The notes: generated by a model not told the origin, from the sequence alone. A DNA stretch of 64,000 nt from SFLA01 sp045595165 (GCA_045595165.1 JAZNZY010000032.1:15021-79020), one strand, 5' to 3'. Counted from the first letter of the stretch, positions 1-8,572 are shown. Program-made: numbers and translations.

Positions 1-720
1 CAGATTGCTATGGCAATCAACCAAATGGCTGAGGAACTTTCGAGCGTGGAAACTCTGCGCACGGATTTTATTGCCAACGTATCTCACGAAATGAAAACGC
101 CTCTTGCCGTAATGCAGAACTACGGAACACTCCTGCAGGCACCTGATTTGAACGAAGAAAAGCGTATTGAATATGCCAAAGGTATAACTGATGGTTCCCG
201 CCGTATGGCAGAAATGATGACCAACATTTTAAAGCTCAACCGTCTGGAAAATCAGCAGATATATCCCAAAACCGCCGAATTCGATTTGGGCGAACAGCTT
301 TGCGAATGCCTTTTGCAGTTTGAAAGCGTGTGGGAAAAAGCAGGGATCGAAATAGATACCGATATCGCCGAGGGAATAAAGGTTAAAGCAGACGAAGAGC
401 TTTTAAGTCTTGTGTGGAACAACCTCTTTTCCAATGCCTTTAAATTTACCGAATCGGGCGGCACGGTAAGTGTTACCCTTACCGCCACCGATCACCACGC
501 TATCGTGCAGGTAAAGGATACGGGCTGCGGTATGACCGCAGAAGTTGGCGCCCATATTTTTGAAAAATTCTATCAGGGCGATACTTCTCATTCCGCGCAG
601 GGAAACGGCTTGGGACTTGCTTTGGTAAAGCGGGTAGTGGATATTATGCAAGGCGAGATCGGCGTGGAAAGCGCTTTGGGTGTCGGCAGTACCTTTACCG
701 TAAAAATAGGACGGTGTTGA
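1..720 (+). CDS. Sensor histidine kinase, C-terminal part (5' end outside window)
   Basis: The frame is open from the first base, so the gene starts upstream and its sensor and membrane part is missing. What remains is the kinase core. The HisKA dimerisation helix carries FIANVSHEMKTP, with the phospho-accepting His at about visible residue 29. The HATPase_c domain shows an N box (NNLFSNAFKF), a G1 box (DTGCGM) and a G2 box (GNGLGLALVKRV). The protein should autophosphorylate and pass phosphate to a response regulator, which is probably encoded just upstream. Two membrane-protein genes follow within a few bases, so the three are likely co-transcribed. Confidence 0.93.
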   Translation, partial: QIAMAINQMAEELSSVETLRTDFIANVSHEMKTPLAVMQNYGTLLQAPDLNEEKRIEYAKGITDGSRRMAEMMTNILKLNRLENQQIYPKTAEFDLGEQLCECLLQFESVWEKAGIEIDTDIAEGIKVKADEELLSLVWNNLFSNAFKFTESGGTVSVTLTATDHHAIVQVKDTGCGMTAEVGAHIFEKFYQGDTSHSAQGNGLGLALVKRVVDIMQGEIGVESALGVGSTFTVKIGRC

Positions 721-721
721 T

Positions 722-1597
722 ATGAACTTTAAAAAGATCTGTAAGGCTTTGCTGTTTCCCCATATCTCCGTAATAATAATCCTGCTTCCCATCGCCACTG
801 TCTTTCTCGTATATTCGATGGTGTTTTTGGGAACCGAATCGGTTATATCAATAATTTCATATGTGCTTGCGTTTTATACCCTTACGATATGGTGCCTGAA
901 AACACCCTGCATCATCCGATTTTTCAAGGATTTTAAAGCGGGTAACAAATATGCCCGCAGATGGCTCAGCGATACACGGCTGAGAGTGAACGTATCTCTT
1001 TACGGCTCTCTTATCTGGAACACCGCCTATGCGGCTTTTCAGTTGGGACTCGGCTTCTGGCACCGTTCCTTTTGGTTTTATTCCTTGGCGGGTTATTATA
1101 TAGCCCTTGCGGCTATGCGCTTTTTCCTTGTGCGCCATACGCGCAGGCACGCTGCGGGCGAAAGAATGAAGGATGAGCTTGTGAAATACCGCGCCTGCGG
1201 ATGGATATTTTTGCTTATGAATCTGGCGCTTGCGCTCATAATCTTCTTTATGGTGTATTGGAACAGAACCTTTAACCATCACGAGGTCACCACCATTGCG
1301 TTGGCGGCGTACACCTTTACTACCTTTACTATGGCGATCATCAATATAGTAAAATACCGCAAATACAACAGCCCCGTTTATTCGGCGGCAAAGGCGATCA
1401 GCCTTGCGGCGGCGTGTGTTTCAATGCTTACACTTGAATCCACGATGCTGACAACCTTCGGTGACGGCAGTATGGATCCTGCTTCCCGCAGAATAATGCT
1501 GGGAGTAACAGGGGGAGCAGTATCCGTCTTTATCATCGTAATGGCGGTTTATATGATCGTTCAAAGCAGTAAAAAATTAAAAGCATTAAAACAGTGA
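722..1597 (+). CDS. Polytopic membrane protein of unknown function
   Basis: The 291-residue protein has about seven or eight strongly hydrophobic segments, at roughly residues 10-35, 40-60, 93-115, 120-140, 160-182, 190-212 and 258-285. Basic connecting loops such as FFLVRHTRRHAAGERMKDE suggest an integral membrane protein with several cytoplasmic loops. It begins one base after the kinase stop codon, so translation is probably coupled. I do not recognise the family and see no catalytic motif. The kinase linkage hints at a sensing or envelope-stress role, which is only inference. Confidence 0.8.
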   Translation: MNFKKICKALLFPHISVIIILLPIATVFLVYSMVFLGTESVISIISYVLAFYTLTIWCLKTPCIIRFFKDFKAGNKYARRWLSDTRLRVNVSLYGSLIWNTAYAAFQLGLGFWHRSFWFYSLAGYYIALAAMRFFLVRHTRRHAAGERMKDELVKYRACGWIFLLMNLALALIIFFMVYWNRTFNHHEVTTIALAAYTFTTFTMAIINIVKYRKYNSPVYSAAKAISLAAACVSMLTLESTMLTTFGDGSMDPASRRIMLGVTGGAVSVFIIVMAVYMIVQSSKKLKALKQ

Positions 1598-1606
1598 GGA
1601 AATTTA

Positions 1607-2011
1607 ATGGAAAATAACGAAACGTTTAAGCTTACTTATTCTGCAAAGGAGCAGGATGAAATAAAGGCAATAAGAAAAAAATACGTCGCGCCCGAAGAAA
1701 CGGAAGATAAAATGGAGCGGCTCCGCCGTCTGGATGCGGGCGTAACGGGGAAAGCGAATACGGTATCTCTTGTTGTCGGCATTATCGGCGCGCTTATATT
1801 GGGCTTCGGTATGAGTCTGATAATGACAGTAGAGCTGGGCGCTTTTTGGGGTATGACGGAAAGCGTTGCTGTGACCGTGGGAATAATCGTGGGAATTGTC
1901 GGTATCGTTCTGGTAAGTCTTGCATATCCCCTTTATAACCGTATATTAAAAAAAGAGCGCGAAAAGATCGCTCCCGAGATACTCCGTCTTACAGACGAGC
2001 TTATGAAATAA
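1607..2011 (+). CDS. Small protein with two membrane segments, unknown function
   Basis: A 134-residue protein with a charged N-terminal half (about residues 1-50, rich in Glu and Lys) followed by two Gly-rich hydrophobic helices, about 53-76 and 86-108, and a charged C-terminal tail. The ATG has an upstream AGGAA ribosome site and lies nine bases after the preceding gene. It closes the apparent three-gene unit, because a hairpin terminator follows. No function is assigned. Confidence 0.8.
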   Translation: MENNETFKLTYSAKEQDEIKAIRKKYVAPEETEDKMERLRRLDAGVTGKANTVSLVVGIIGALILGFGMSLIMTVELGAFWGMTESVAVTVGIIVGIVGIVLVSLAYPLYNRILKKEREKIAPEILRLTDELMK

Positions 2012-2020
2012 TAAAAATAC

Positions 2021-2061
2021 AATCACCCCAAAAAGAAGCCTTGCGTCTTATTGGGGTGATT
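2021..2061. terminator. Bidirectional intrinsic terminator
   Basis: The arms AATCACCCCA and TGGGGTGATT pair perfectly across a 21-base loop. The hairpin lies between convergent genes and has T-rich flanks on both strands, so it can end transcription from either side. Confidence 0.75.
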
Positions 2062-2066
2062 GCGTT

Positions 2067-3380
2067 TTATTTAACTGTTTCTATTTCCGTAATTCCGTAA
2101 TATTCAAACAGCTTTGCGGCAACTTCGTCTATCTCCTCGCCGCTTATTACAATGGGAATTGCAGGCGGGCAGGAAACGGAGGGGGAAGCACATACACGAT
2201 GTAAAGCGTCCTTTGTTTGTACAATTTCTTTTTCACCAAGCATCGCTTTACGGGGTGTCATTACAACCCTCGGAATAACAGGGGATATTGCTTCTGCCTT
2301 TATCGGTTTGGCTTTTTTAATCAAAGTCAAAACGGAAACAAGGCGTTCCAAATCTTCTTTTTCGTTTTGGGGAGTTACCATAAACACAATGTGCTTTTGG
2401 TCTGCGTATTCGCAGTAGATATCTTTTTTGCGCAGTATTTCTTCAATTTCAAAGCCCGTATAACCGTATTCCGCGGCAGAGAGAGTTATTTTCGTTTTCT
2501 CCGTGCCTATAATACGGTATCCCGTTTTCAAAAGCTTCTTTTTTGCTTTTTCAACAAGCGTTACCGTTTCTTTTAATTCTTTGCGGTAATCACTTTCAAG
2601 ATAAGCGTTACACTCATCAAGTGAAGATAATATAAGGTATGAAGGACTGGTGGAAGCAAACAAAGAAAGCGCGCTTTCTCCGCCATCCGCAAAGCGTTTT
2701 CCTTTTTCGCTTACGTGGAGATATGCTCCTCCCGTCAGCACGGGCAGAGTTTTGTGAGCGGAATCACAGCACATATCCGCACCCAGATGCAAAGGATGCT
2801 CGCTTTCTTCCAAAAACGCAGTATATGCTCCGTGAGCGTTATCCACCAAAAGGGGCACGCCAAACCTTTCGCACGCCTTGCTTATTCCCAAAATATCCGT
2901 TTGCACGCCAAGATAATCCGGAGAAGTTATGTAAACTGCGCAAGGGAGCGATTTGGAGTTTTTCAAAGCTTTTTCCACGTTTTCCGGGGTTATTTCGCAG
3001 GTGCATATATCATAAAATTCATCCGGGAATATCCACTCGGGAATTATGTCAAGCAACGCACAGCCGTATACAAACGCCTTGTGTGCGTTTCTTCCTGCAA
3101 GTATGCGTTTGTTTTCTTTTCCTTCTGTTACCAGAGCAAGCATAGCTTTTATACAAAGGGTGGAGCCTTCCGCAGAATAAAATGTGCGGTAAGAACCGAA
3201 CAGATCCGCGGCGTTTTTTTCGCTTTCAAGAATTATTCCTTTTGAGGAATACAGCACGTCCGCTCCGTAAATTTCGGTAATATCGCCGCCGTACTTTTTT
3301 CCCTTGTGGCCCGGCATGTGAAAACGAATACTGTTTTTACTTTCGTATTCCTTTATAAAATCCGAAATAGGTGTTTTCAT
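2067..3380 (-). CDS. PLP-dependent Orn/Lys/Arg decarboxylase family protein
   Basis: A 437-residue fold-type I PLP enzyme of the short Orn/Lys/Arg decarboxylase group (the YaaO-like type). The N-terminal signature RFHMPGHKG and the PLP-lysine motif SAHKTLP (Lys at about 210) are both present, as is the cofactor-binding Asp-Ala-His stretch VDNAHGAY at about 180. Members decarboxylate basic amino acids to polyamines, but the substrate cannot be read from sequence. The start codon sits four bases after the scfB stop, so it probably lies in the scfA-scfB transcript. Whether it takes part in peptide processing or is simply carried along is unknown. Confidence 0.88.
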   Translation of the reverse strand: MKTPISDFIKEYESKNSIRFHMPGHKGKKYGGDITEIYGADVLYSSKGIILESEKNAADLFGSYRTFYSAEGSTLCIKAMLALVTEGKENKRILAGRNAHKAFVYGCALLDIIPEWIFPDEFYDICTCEITPENVEKALKNSKSLPCAVYITSPDYLGVQTDILGISKACERFGVPLLVDNAHGAYTAFLEESEHPLHLGADMCCDSAHKTLPVLTGGAYLHVSEKGKRFADGGESALSLFASTSPSYLILSSLDECNAYLESDYRKELKETVTLVEKAKKKLLKTGYRIIGTEKTKITLSAAEYGYTGFEIEEILRKKDIYCEYADQKHIVFMVTPQNEKEDLERLVSVLTLIKKAKPIKAEAISPVIPRVVMTPRKAMLGEKEIVQTKDALHRVCASPSVSCPPAIPIVISGEEIDEVAAKLFEYYGITEIETVK

Positions 3381-3384
3381 ATGT

Positions 3385-4752
3385 TTAATTTTCTTCGGAT
3401 TCGGCTACCTGCATCATAACCGCGCATTCAATACGCTTCTTGAACAGCTCGCAGCCGTATTCGTATATACCGTTAATATCTCCTGTTGCGTGATATGCGT
3501 TTGCCGCACATCCGCCGGAGCAATAAAGCTTCGCCCAACAATCCTTACATCCCTCGCGGGCGTAAGCGTTGCACTTTCTGAATTTGTCCTGCACTTCGGT
3601 GTTTTTCACGCCGTTCCATATATCGCCCAGACTGTATTTTTCATCGCCTACGAACTGGTGGCAGGGGAACAGCTCGCCCCAAGGGGTAACAGCCATATAT
3701 TCGGTGCCGCTTCCGCAGCCGGTAATGCGCTTGTATATGCAGGGACCGTTTTTAAGATCCAGCATATAGTGGTAGAAGGTAAAGGGTCTGCCTTCCTTTT
3801 TGCGCTTTATCATTTCTTTTGCAAGTATCTCGTATTGCTCTTTTACCTTGGGGAGATCTTCTTCGGTAAGCGCGCAGGGGTCATCGGGAGAGCAGACTAC
3901 GGGCTCCATACTCAGCTCGTTGAAGCCGAGATCTGCCATATGGAAAATATCCTTGGTAAAATCAACGTTATTGTGGGTAAAAGTACCGCGCATATAGTAG
4001 TCTTTTCCTTGTCTGCTATCCACAAGACGCTTGAACAGGGGAACAATCTTTTCGTAGCTTCCGTTGCCCGCGTAGTCCACACGGAACTTATCGTGCACTT
4101 CCTTGCGGCCGTCAAGGCTGAGTACCACGTTGCTCATTTCCTTGTTAAGGAATTCTATTATCTCATCGTTAATAAGCACGCCGTTGGTGGTAAGGGTAAA
4201 GCGGAAATTCTTTCCTTTTTCCTTTTCGATACTTCTTGCGTATGCCACAAGCTGCTTTACCACGTCCCAGTTCATCAAGGGCTCGCCGCCGAAAAAGTCT
4301 ACCTCAAGGTTTCTTCTTGTGCCGGAATTTGCAATAAGAAAATCAAACGCCTGCTTGCCCACCTCAAAGGACATAAGTGCTCTGTCGCCCTGGTATTTGC
4401 CCTGGCTTGCAAAGCAATAAGAGCAGTTCAGATTGCAGGTGTGGGCAACGTGAAGGCAGAGCGCCTTTATAACGTTTGTATTGTTTTTATATTCGTAGGC
4501 GAGAGCTTCGTATTTATCTTCGGAAAACAGCTTTCCTGCGTCTTCCAGATATTTTATATCCTCAAGACATTCCGTAACGTCTTTTTCGGTAATATCTGTG
4601 TATTTTGCGGTGATATTTTTAATTATTTCCGCTTCATCGCTGTTTTTGTATGCCGCAATAATATCATACGCCACGTCGTCCACGGTATGTACGGAGCCGC
4701 TGCAGGTGTCAAGCACTATGTTGTATCCGTTAAGTTTATACTGATGTACCAT
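3385..4752 (-). CDS. scfB: SCIFF (ranthipeptide) radical SAM thioether maturase
   Basis: A 455-residue radical SAM protein. The N-terminal about 90 residues resemble a PqqD-like precursor-binding domain. The CX3CX2C motif (C106, C110, C113 in HTCNLNCSYC) binds the SAM-cleaving 4Fe-4S cluster. The C-terminal SPASM region is rich in Cys (for example EGCKDCWAKLYCSGGC), the usual ligands of auxiliary clusters. The family installs Cys-to-carbon thioether bridges in the SCIFF peptide. The precursor gene is 87 bases upstream on the same strand, which supports the assignment strongly. The order precursor, hairpin, maturase is consistent with more precursor than enzyme being made. Confidence 0.95.
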   Translation of the reverse strand: MVHQYKLNGYNIVLDTCSGSVHTVDDVAYDIIAAYKNSDEAEIIKNITAKYTDITEKDVTECLEDIKYLEDAGKLFSEDKYEALAYEYKNNTNVIKALCLHVAHTCNLNCSYCFASQGKYQGDRALMSFEVGKQAFDFLIANSGTRRNLEVDFFGGEPLMNWDVVKQLVAYARSIEKEKGKNFRFTLTTNGVLINDEIIEFLNKEMSNVVLSLDGRKEVHDKFRVDYAGNGSYEKIVPLFKRLVDSRQGKDYYMRGTFTHNNVDFTKDIFHMADLGFNELSMEPVVCSPDDPCALTEEDLPKVKEQYEILAKEMIKRKKEGRPFTFYHYMLDLKNGPCIYKRITGCGSGTEYMAVTPWGELFPCHQFVGDEKYSLGDIWNGVKNTEVQDKFRKCNAYAREGCKDCWAKLYCSGGCAANAYHATGDINGIYEYGCELFKKRIECAVMMQVAESEEN

Positions 4753-4795
4753 TTTTGTTTTTTCTCCGTTTAATCAAAAAATATGTAAACAACAC

Positions 4796-4821
4796 AAACG
4801 CTGCCCTTTTAGGCAGCGTTT
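4796..4821 (-). terminator. Hairpin between scfA and scfB (partial terminator)
   Basis: Ten-base arms, AAACGCTGCC and GGCAGCGTTT, pair perfectly around a six-base loop. On the minus strand only a modest run follows (GTGTTGTTT), so read-through into scfB is likely. It may set the ratio of peptide to maturase. Confidence 0.6.
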
Positions 4822-4839
4822 ATGAAAACATTTAAAAAC

Positions 4840-4986
4840 TTATTTCTTGGTGTTTTCGCACTTCTGGTTAGCAACGCCGCAAGAGGTTTTGCAAGCGGAC
4901 TGGCAAGAAGTCTGGCATTCGCCGCAACCGCCGTTCTTAACGGTTTCGGTAATATTCTTGGTTTCGATAGTCTTGATTCTGCTCAT
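4840..4986 (-). CDS. scfA: SCIFF ranthipeptide precursor (six cysteines in forty-five residues)
   Basis: A 48-codon gene. The product begins MSRIKTIETKNITETVKNGG and ends in a Cys-rich core with exactly six cysteines, at 21, 24, 28, 32, 36 and 43 (CGECQTSCQSACKTSCG). This matches the highly conserved SCIFF precursor of Clostridia. Cysteines in the core are joined by the maturase ScfB to other residues as thioethers. An AGGAGG site lies upstream, and a consensus promoter precedes it. Codon use is normal. Published work links SCIFF-type ranthipeptides to cell-density signalling in some clostridia; the role in this organism is unknown. Confidence 0.95.
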   Translation of the reverse strand: MSRIKTIETKNITETVKNGGCGECQTSCQSACKTSCGVANQKCENTKK

Positions 4987-5025
4987 TTTAAGCTCCTCCT
5001 GAAATATAACTATTTACATTTACAG

Positions 5026-5054
5026 ATTTTATCACACCAAACCGTGTATGTCAA
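5026..5054 (-). promoter_or_regulatory. Promoter of scfA
   Basis: On the minus strand: -35 TTGACA, 17-base spacer, -10 TAAAAT, about 40 bases before the scfA ATG. The match to the housekeeping sigma consensus is nearly perfect, so strong expression is expected. Confidence 0.8.
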
Positions 5055-5082
5055 TAAAATTTTTGTATTTTTCTTTGGCGTG

Positions 5083-5111
5083 TTGCGTTTTTTAAATAAA
5101 GCAGGTATAAT
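5083..5111 (+). promoter_or_regulatory. Promoter of the 5144 gene
   Basis: -35 TTGCGT, 17-base spacer, -10 TATAAT, ending 32 bases before the ATG. It is divergent from the scfA promoter. Confidence 0.7.
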
Positions 5112-5143
5112 ATAACCGCAAATAAAAATAAGGCGGTAAGTAT

Positions 5144-5959
5144 ATGAAACGTGCAGTCGGCATATCCACATCCTTTGATTATTTAAATAAAGAAACCTTC
5201 CGTGAATACCGCAAAGCAGGCGTTACTGCATTTGAATTGAGCGTACAGCTTAAGCACCACGATATTATTGATCTCGGAGAAATAACAAGCTTTGCAAAAG
5301 AAGAAGGGGTAGACACCTGGTCATTCCATCTGCCCTTTTATCCCTTTGAGGTTATCAACCCCGCTTCCCTTGATGCGGATGTGCGTAAAAACACGGTGGA
5401 ACGCTTGTCCGTGCTTATAAAGAGAGCCGCATCTCACGGCTTTAAGCACGCCGTTGTGCATCCTTCCGGTGAGCCGATTTCGGATGCGGAAAGACCTGCC
5501 GCTATGGAATACGCCAAGGAAAGCCTGTTTTTGCTTGCCGAAACCGCCAAGGAAAGCGGTATCGTTTTGGCGGTGGAGGATCTTCCCCGTACCTGCTTGG
5601 GCAACTGCTCGGCGGAACTTTCGGAGCTTATCTCCGTCCACCCCGACCTCCGCGTGTGCTTTGACGTAAACCATCTTCTGTTTGAGCCCCACGCCGATTT
5701 TTTAAAGACTTTGGGAAGCAAGATCGCCACGGTACATATTTCGGACTACGATTTTATCAACGAGCGCCATTGGCTTCCTCTTGAGGGAAAGATAAACTGG
5801 GCGGAATTGATGAAATGGCTGGATGATATCGGCTATAACGGCGTGTTTATGTACGAAGTCCCCCGCACCGCCGCAAATATCACCCGTGAAGCACCCTTAA
5901 CTCCCGTAGACTACGTGAATAACCATAACAGACTACTTGAAATAAATGCAGAGGTGTAA
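5144..5959 (+). CDS. Sugar phosphate isomerase/epimerase family protein
   Basis: A 271-residue TIM barrel of the xylose isomerase-like/AP endonuclease 2 superfamily. The probable metal ligands lie in the usual strand ends: VEDLPRT at about 145, CFDVNH at about 178, VHISDYD at about 200 and MYEVPR at about 239. Such enzymes isomerise or epimerise sugars, sugar acids or inositol derivatives, and the substrate cannot be told here. It has its own promoter and is followed by a terminator, so it appears monocistronic. A second member of the family is at 23174. Confidence 0.85.
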   Translation: MKRAVGISTSFDYLNKETFREYRKAGVTAFELSVQLKHHDIIDLGEITSFAKEEGVDTWSFHLPFYPFEVINPASLDADVRKNTVERLSVLIKRAASHGFKHAVVHPSGEPISDAERPAAMEYAKESLFLLAETAKESGIVLAVEDLPRTCLGNCSAELSELISVHPDLRVCFDVNHLLFEPHADFLKTLGSKIATVHISDYDFINERHWLPLEGKINWAELMKWLDDIGYNGVFMYEVPRTAANITREAPLTPVDYVNNHNRLLEINAEV

Positions 5960-5984
5960 TAGGCGCTGTATTCGATGCTGAATG

Positions 5985-6036
5985 AATTTTTGCGAGCGGG
6001 GAGCTGTATAAATCTACTGCCTCCCGAGCAAAAATT
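5985..6036. other. Imperfect stem-loop of unknown role
   Basis: AATTTTTGC (5985) pairs with GCAAAAATT (6028), and GGGAG (5999) with CTCCC (6021), across an asymmetric internal loop and a 17-base apical loop. No T run follows, so it is not a typical terminator. It lies in the 3' region of the 5144 gene. Confidence 0.4.
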
Positions 6037-6062
6037 TATACAAAAACGCATATAAAAAAGTT

Positions 6063-6095
6063 ATTCCGCAGTTTTGTTGAAAACTGCGGAATTTT
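6063..6095. terminator. Bidirectional intrinsic terminator
   Basis: Thirteen-base perfect arms (ATTCCGCAGTTTT and its complement) surround the loop GTTG. TTTT follows on the plus strand and AACTTTTTTA on the minus strand, so it serves both the 5144 gene and galE. Confidence 0.85.
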
Positions 6096-6193
6096 CCGTT
6101 CAATATCTGTTTAAAAACATTGCATAGCAGCATTTTTGAGTTTACTTTTTATATTGTTTAGATTGCGTTTTTGGTTCAGCGCGGATACAGAGC

Positions 6194-7183
6194 CTATTTA
6201 TCTTTTGCAAAATTCCAAGAAGAAACACACATCTCGTCAAGAGTTTTAGTCGCCTTCCAGCCAAGCTCCTTTTCTGCCTTTGTCGGGTCGGAATAGCATG
6301 TCGCAATATCACCGGGACGGCGGGGGCAATCAAGAGTCTTTATCTTAATTCCGCTTGCTTTTTCAAATGCGTTTATAATATCCAGCACCGAATAACCTAC
6401 ACCCGTGCCGAGATTATATTCCTTCGCACCCGCCTTTGCGGCGCGTAGCGCTTTTATGTGTCCTTCCGCAAGGTCAACTACGTGTATGTAATCTCTTACA
6501 CCCGTTCCGTCAGGGGTGGGGTAGTCCTTGCCGAATACGGTGATTGCCTCTGCTTCTCCCTTTGCCACGCGGATAATACGGGGCATAAGGTTGTTGGGAA
6601 TGCCGTTGGGCTTCTCGCCGATCAGTCCGCTTTCGTGCGCGCCGATAGGGTTAAAATATCTTAGAAGCGTTGCGGAAAACTCGGGGTCGGAAACGCAAAC
6701 GTCCCGCAGAATAAGCTCTACCATATACTTTGTGTTTCCGTAAGGATTTGTGGGGTGCAGAGAGCAATCCTCGGTTATGGGCACTCTGTCGGGATCGCCG
6801 TAAACCGTTGCCGAGGAGGAGAATACGATCTTCTTTACTCCGTGCTCCAGCATGGACTGTACCAGCGTAACCGTTCCGCCCACGTTGTTTTCGTAGTACA
6901 TAAGGGGTTTTGCCACGGATTCTCCCACAGCTTTAAGCCCTGCAAAGTGTATAACCGCTTCTATCTCGTTTTCTTTAAATATCTTGTCAAGCCCGTCTTT
7001 ATCACGGATATCACATTGGTAAAATACAGGCTTTACTCCCGTAATTTTTTCAATATTATCCAAAGCGCTTATATCGGAATTATACAAATTATCCACTATA
7101 ACCGCCTTGTAACCGTTGTTAATAAGCTCCACAACCGTGTGTGAGCCGATATATCCGCATCCGCCGGTAACTAAAATTGCCAT
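6194..7183 (-). CDS. galE: UDP-glucose 4-epimerase
   Basis: A 329-residue extended short-chain dehydrogenase. It starts with the NAD-binding Rossmann motif VTGGCGYIGSH. The catalytic pair is in NPYGNTKYMVE (Tyr and Lys near 148 and 152), preceded by FSSSATVYGDP. The C-terminal half contains the substrate-domain pattern VRDYIHVVDLAEGH. It interconverts UDP-glucose and UDP-galactose in the cytoplasm for the Leloir pathway and for glycan precursors. Length matches the family. No other gal genes are adjacent. A GGAGATG ribosome site and a promoter precede it. Confidence 0.95.
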   Translation of the reverse strand: MAILVTGGCGYIGSHTVVELINNGYKAVIVDNLYNSDISALDNIEKITGVKPVFYQCDIRDKDGLDKIFKENEIEAVIHFAGLKAVGESVAKPLMYYENNVGGTVTLVQSMLEHGVKKIVFSSSATVYGDPDRVPITEDCSLHPTNPYGNTKYMVELILRDVCVSDPEFSATLLRYFNPIGAHESGLIGEKPNGIPNNLMPRIIRVAKGEAEAITVFGKDYPTPDGTGVRDYIHVVDLAEGHIKALRAAKAGAKEYNLGTGVGYSVLDIINAFEKASGIKIKTLDCPRRPGDIATCYSDPTKAEKELGWKATKTLDEMCVSSWNFAKDK

Positions 7184-7206
7184 AATTTATCATCTCCTAT
7201 GTGGGT

Positions 7207-7234
7207 AGTATAACATATTTTTTTGTTTTTTCAA
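7207..7234 (-). promoter_or_regulatory. Promoter of galE
   Basis: On the minus strand: -35 TTGAAA, 16-base spacer, -10 TATACT, about 24 bases before the galE ATG. Confidence 0.6.
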
Positions 7235-7307
7235 GACCTTAATATCCTCAGGTACTTTTTTTCTTTTTAAAAACATATAGTGTAAAAAAAGAAAAGAGGA
7301 CTCCTTT

Positions 7308-7580
7308 ATGGATAACGATATCCTTTTCCGTGCCTGCCGCTTGGGAGAATACATACTTGAAACCGGCTGTACCGTCCGTGCCGCGGCGGCAAAATACGGA
7401 ATAAGCAAAAGCACGGTGCACAAGGACGTAAGCGTACGGCTTAAGAAAAGCGACCCGTCCTTGTACGCCGACGTAAGCAAGGTGCTGGAGAAAACCCGCC
7501 TTGAACGGCATATACGGGGAGGGGACGCCACCAGACGGAAATATCTTGCGGAAAAACAGTTGACAAAATCACGCTCATAA
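7308..7580 (+). CDS. spoIIID: Stage III sporulation transcriptional regulator SpoIIID
   Basis: A 90-residue DNA-binding protein that matches SpoIIID over its whole length. The helix-turn-helix lies at about residues 23-43 (VRAAAAKYGISKSTVHKD), followed by the basic C-terminal segment RHIRGGDATRRKYLAEK. SpoIIID switches genes on and off in the mother cell after engulfment, bridging the sigma-E and sigma-K stages. The AGAGGA ribosome site is seven bases before the ATG. A sigma-E-like -10 (CATATAGT, 7274-7281) lies upstream, but I could not find a convincing -35. The gene is strong evidence for endospore formation. Confidence 0.95.
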   Translation: MDNDILFRACRLGEYILETGCTVRAAAAKYGISKSTVHKDVSVRLKKSDPSLYADVSKVLEKTRLERHIRGGDATRRKYLAEKQLTKSRS

Positions 7581-7625
7581 TGTAAAATAAACGTGAGAAA
7601 ATGTCGAAAAGAGGTTGGTTTTTGT

Positions 7626-8555
7626 ATGGCAAGAAAGCGTATACTTACCGTGGGTACTGCGAATCTGGATTTTTTGATCAAGACACCCTACGTACCCTCC
7701 CGCGGTGAAACTATGATAAGCGAAGGCGAATATTCATACGTTCCCGGCGGAAAAGGCGCAAACGCCGCTGTTGCCGCCGCACGTCTTGGAAGCGAAGTTG
7801 TGTTTTGCACCCGTGTCGGCGACGATGCATACGGAGATCGGCTTTTAAGAATATATGCGGAAAACGGCGTTGACCCCCGTTACATAAAGGTTGACCGTGC
7901 GGAGCAGACAGGACTTGCCGTCGTTATGCTGGAAAGAAGCGGCGATAACCGTATTATCGTGTTCCCCGGCGCAAACAAAAATATTAACGATACGGATATA
8001 GAAAACGCGTTTTTAAGCTATCCCGATGCGGTGCTCACCCAGTTTGAGTGTGGTGTTAAGCAGGTAATAACCACAGCCCGCTTGGCTCACGATCAGGCGC
8101 TTCCTCTCTTTGTGGACGCAGGTCCCGCTATACCTGATTTTCCTCTCTCCAGATTGGAAAAGGTAGAGGTGTTCTCCCCCAACGAGTCCGAAACCGCAGC
8201 CCTCACGGGTATCCGTCCCAACACGCCCGATGATTGCCTCCGTGCTTCCATTTACCTTTGCAACAAGGTGGATATAAAGTACGTTGTGCTAAAGCTCGGT
8301 GATCGCGGCGCGTTTATATATGACGGCAAATATTGCGATATAGTCGAAGGATATGAAGTAAACGCTATCGATACCACCGCCGCGGGGGATGCATTTACGG
8401 CGGCACTCACCGTTGAATATCTGCGTGGCAACGATATATATTCTGCAGTAAAATATGCAAACGCCGTGGGCGCACTTACCACCACCAAGGTGGGCGCTCT
8501 CAATTCTCTTCCCAGAGAAGCAGACGTCAGAAAATTTATTGCAGAGCACGAATAA
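7626..8555 (+). CDS. rbsK: PfkB-family sugar kinase, ribokinase-like
   Basis: A 309-residue PfkB kinase. The N-terminal substrate motif GGKGANAAVAAARLG and the C-terminal anion hole/catalytic motif DTTAAGDAFTAAL (Asp at about 255) match ribokinases best. It should phosphorylate ribose or a similar sugar with ATP. I chose the ATG at 7626 because an AAGAGG site precedes it. An in-frame GTG at 7593 has no ribosome site and would add 11 residues absent from the family. No ribose transporter is adjacent, so the exact substrate is open. Confidence 0.85.
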   Translation: MARKRILTVGTANLDFLIKTPYVPSRGETMISEGEYSYVPGGKGANAAVAAARLGSEVVFCTRVGDDAYGDRLLRIYAENGVDPRYIKVDRAEQTGLAVVMLERSGDNRIIVFPGANKNINDTDIENAFLSYPDAVLTQFECGVKQVITTARLAHDQALPLFVDAGPAIPDFPLSRLEKVEVFSPNESETAALTGIRPNTPDDCLRASIYLCNKVDIKYVVLKLGDRGAFIYDGKYCDIVEGYEVNAIDTTAAGDAFTAALTVEYLRGNDIYSAVKYANAVGALTTTKVGALNSLPREADVRKFIAEHE

Positions 8556-8572
8556 CTCATAAAAACCAAACA

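Noticed and set aside
4822..5115. Plus-strand ORF of 97 codons over scfA
   Set aside because: It is antisense to the clearly real SCIFF gene, has no ribosome site and its composition reflects the reverse of the Cys-rich core.
7274..7281. Sigma-E promoter for spoIIID
   Set aside because: The -10 (CATATAGT) fits, but I could not find a matching -35 at the right distance, so it is not listed as a feature.
7190..7681. Minus-strand ORF across spoIIID
   Set aside because: Antisense to spoIIID and overlapping the galE promoter; no ribosome site and no recognisable protein pattern.
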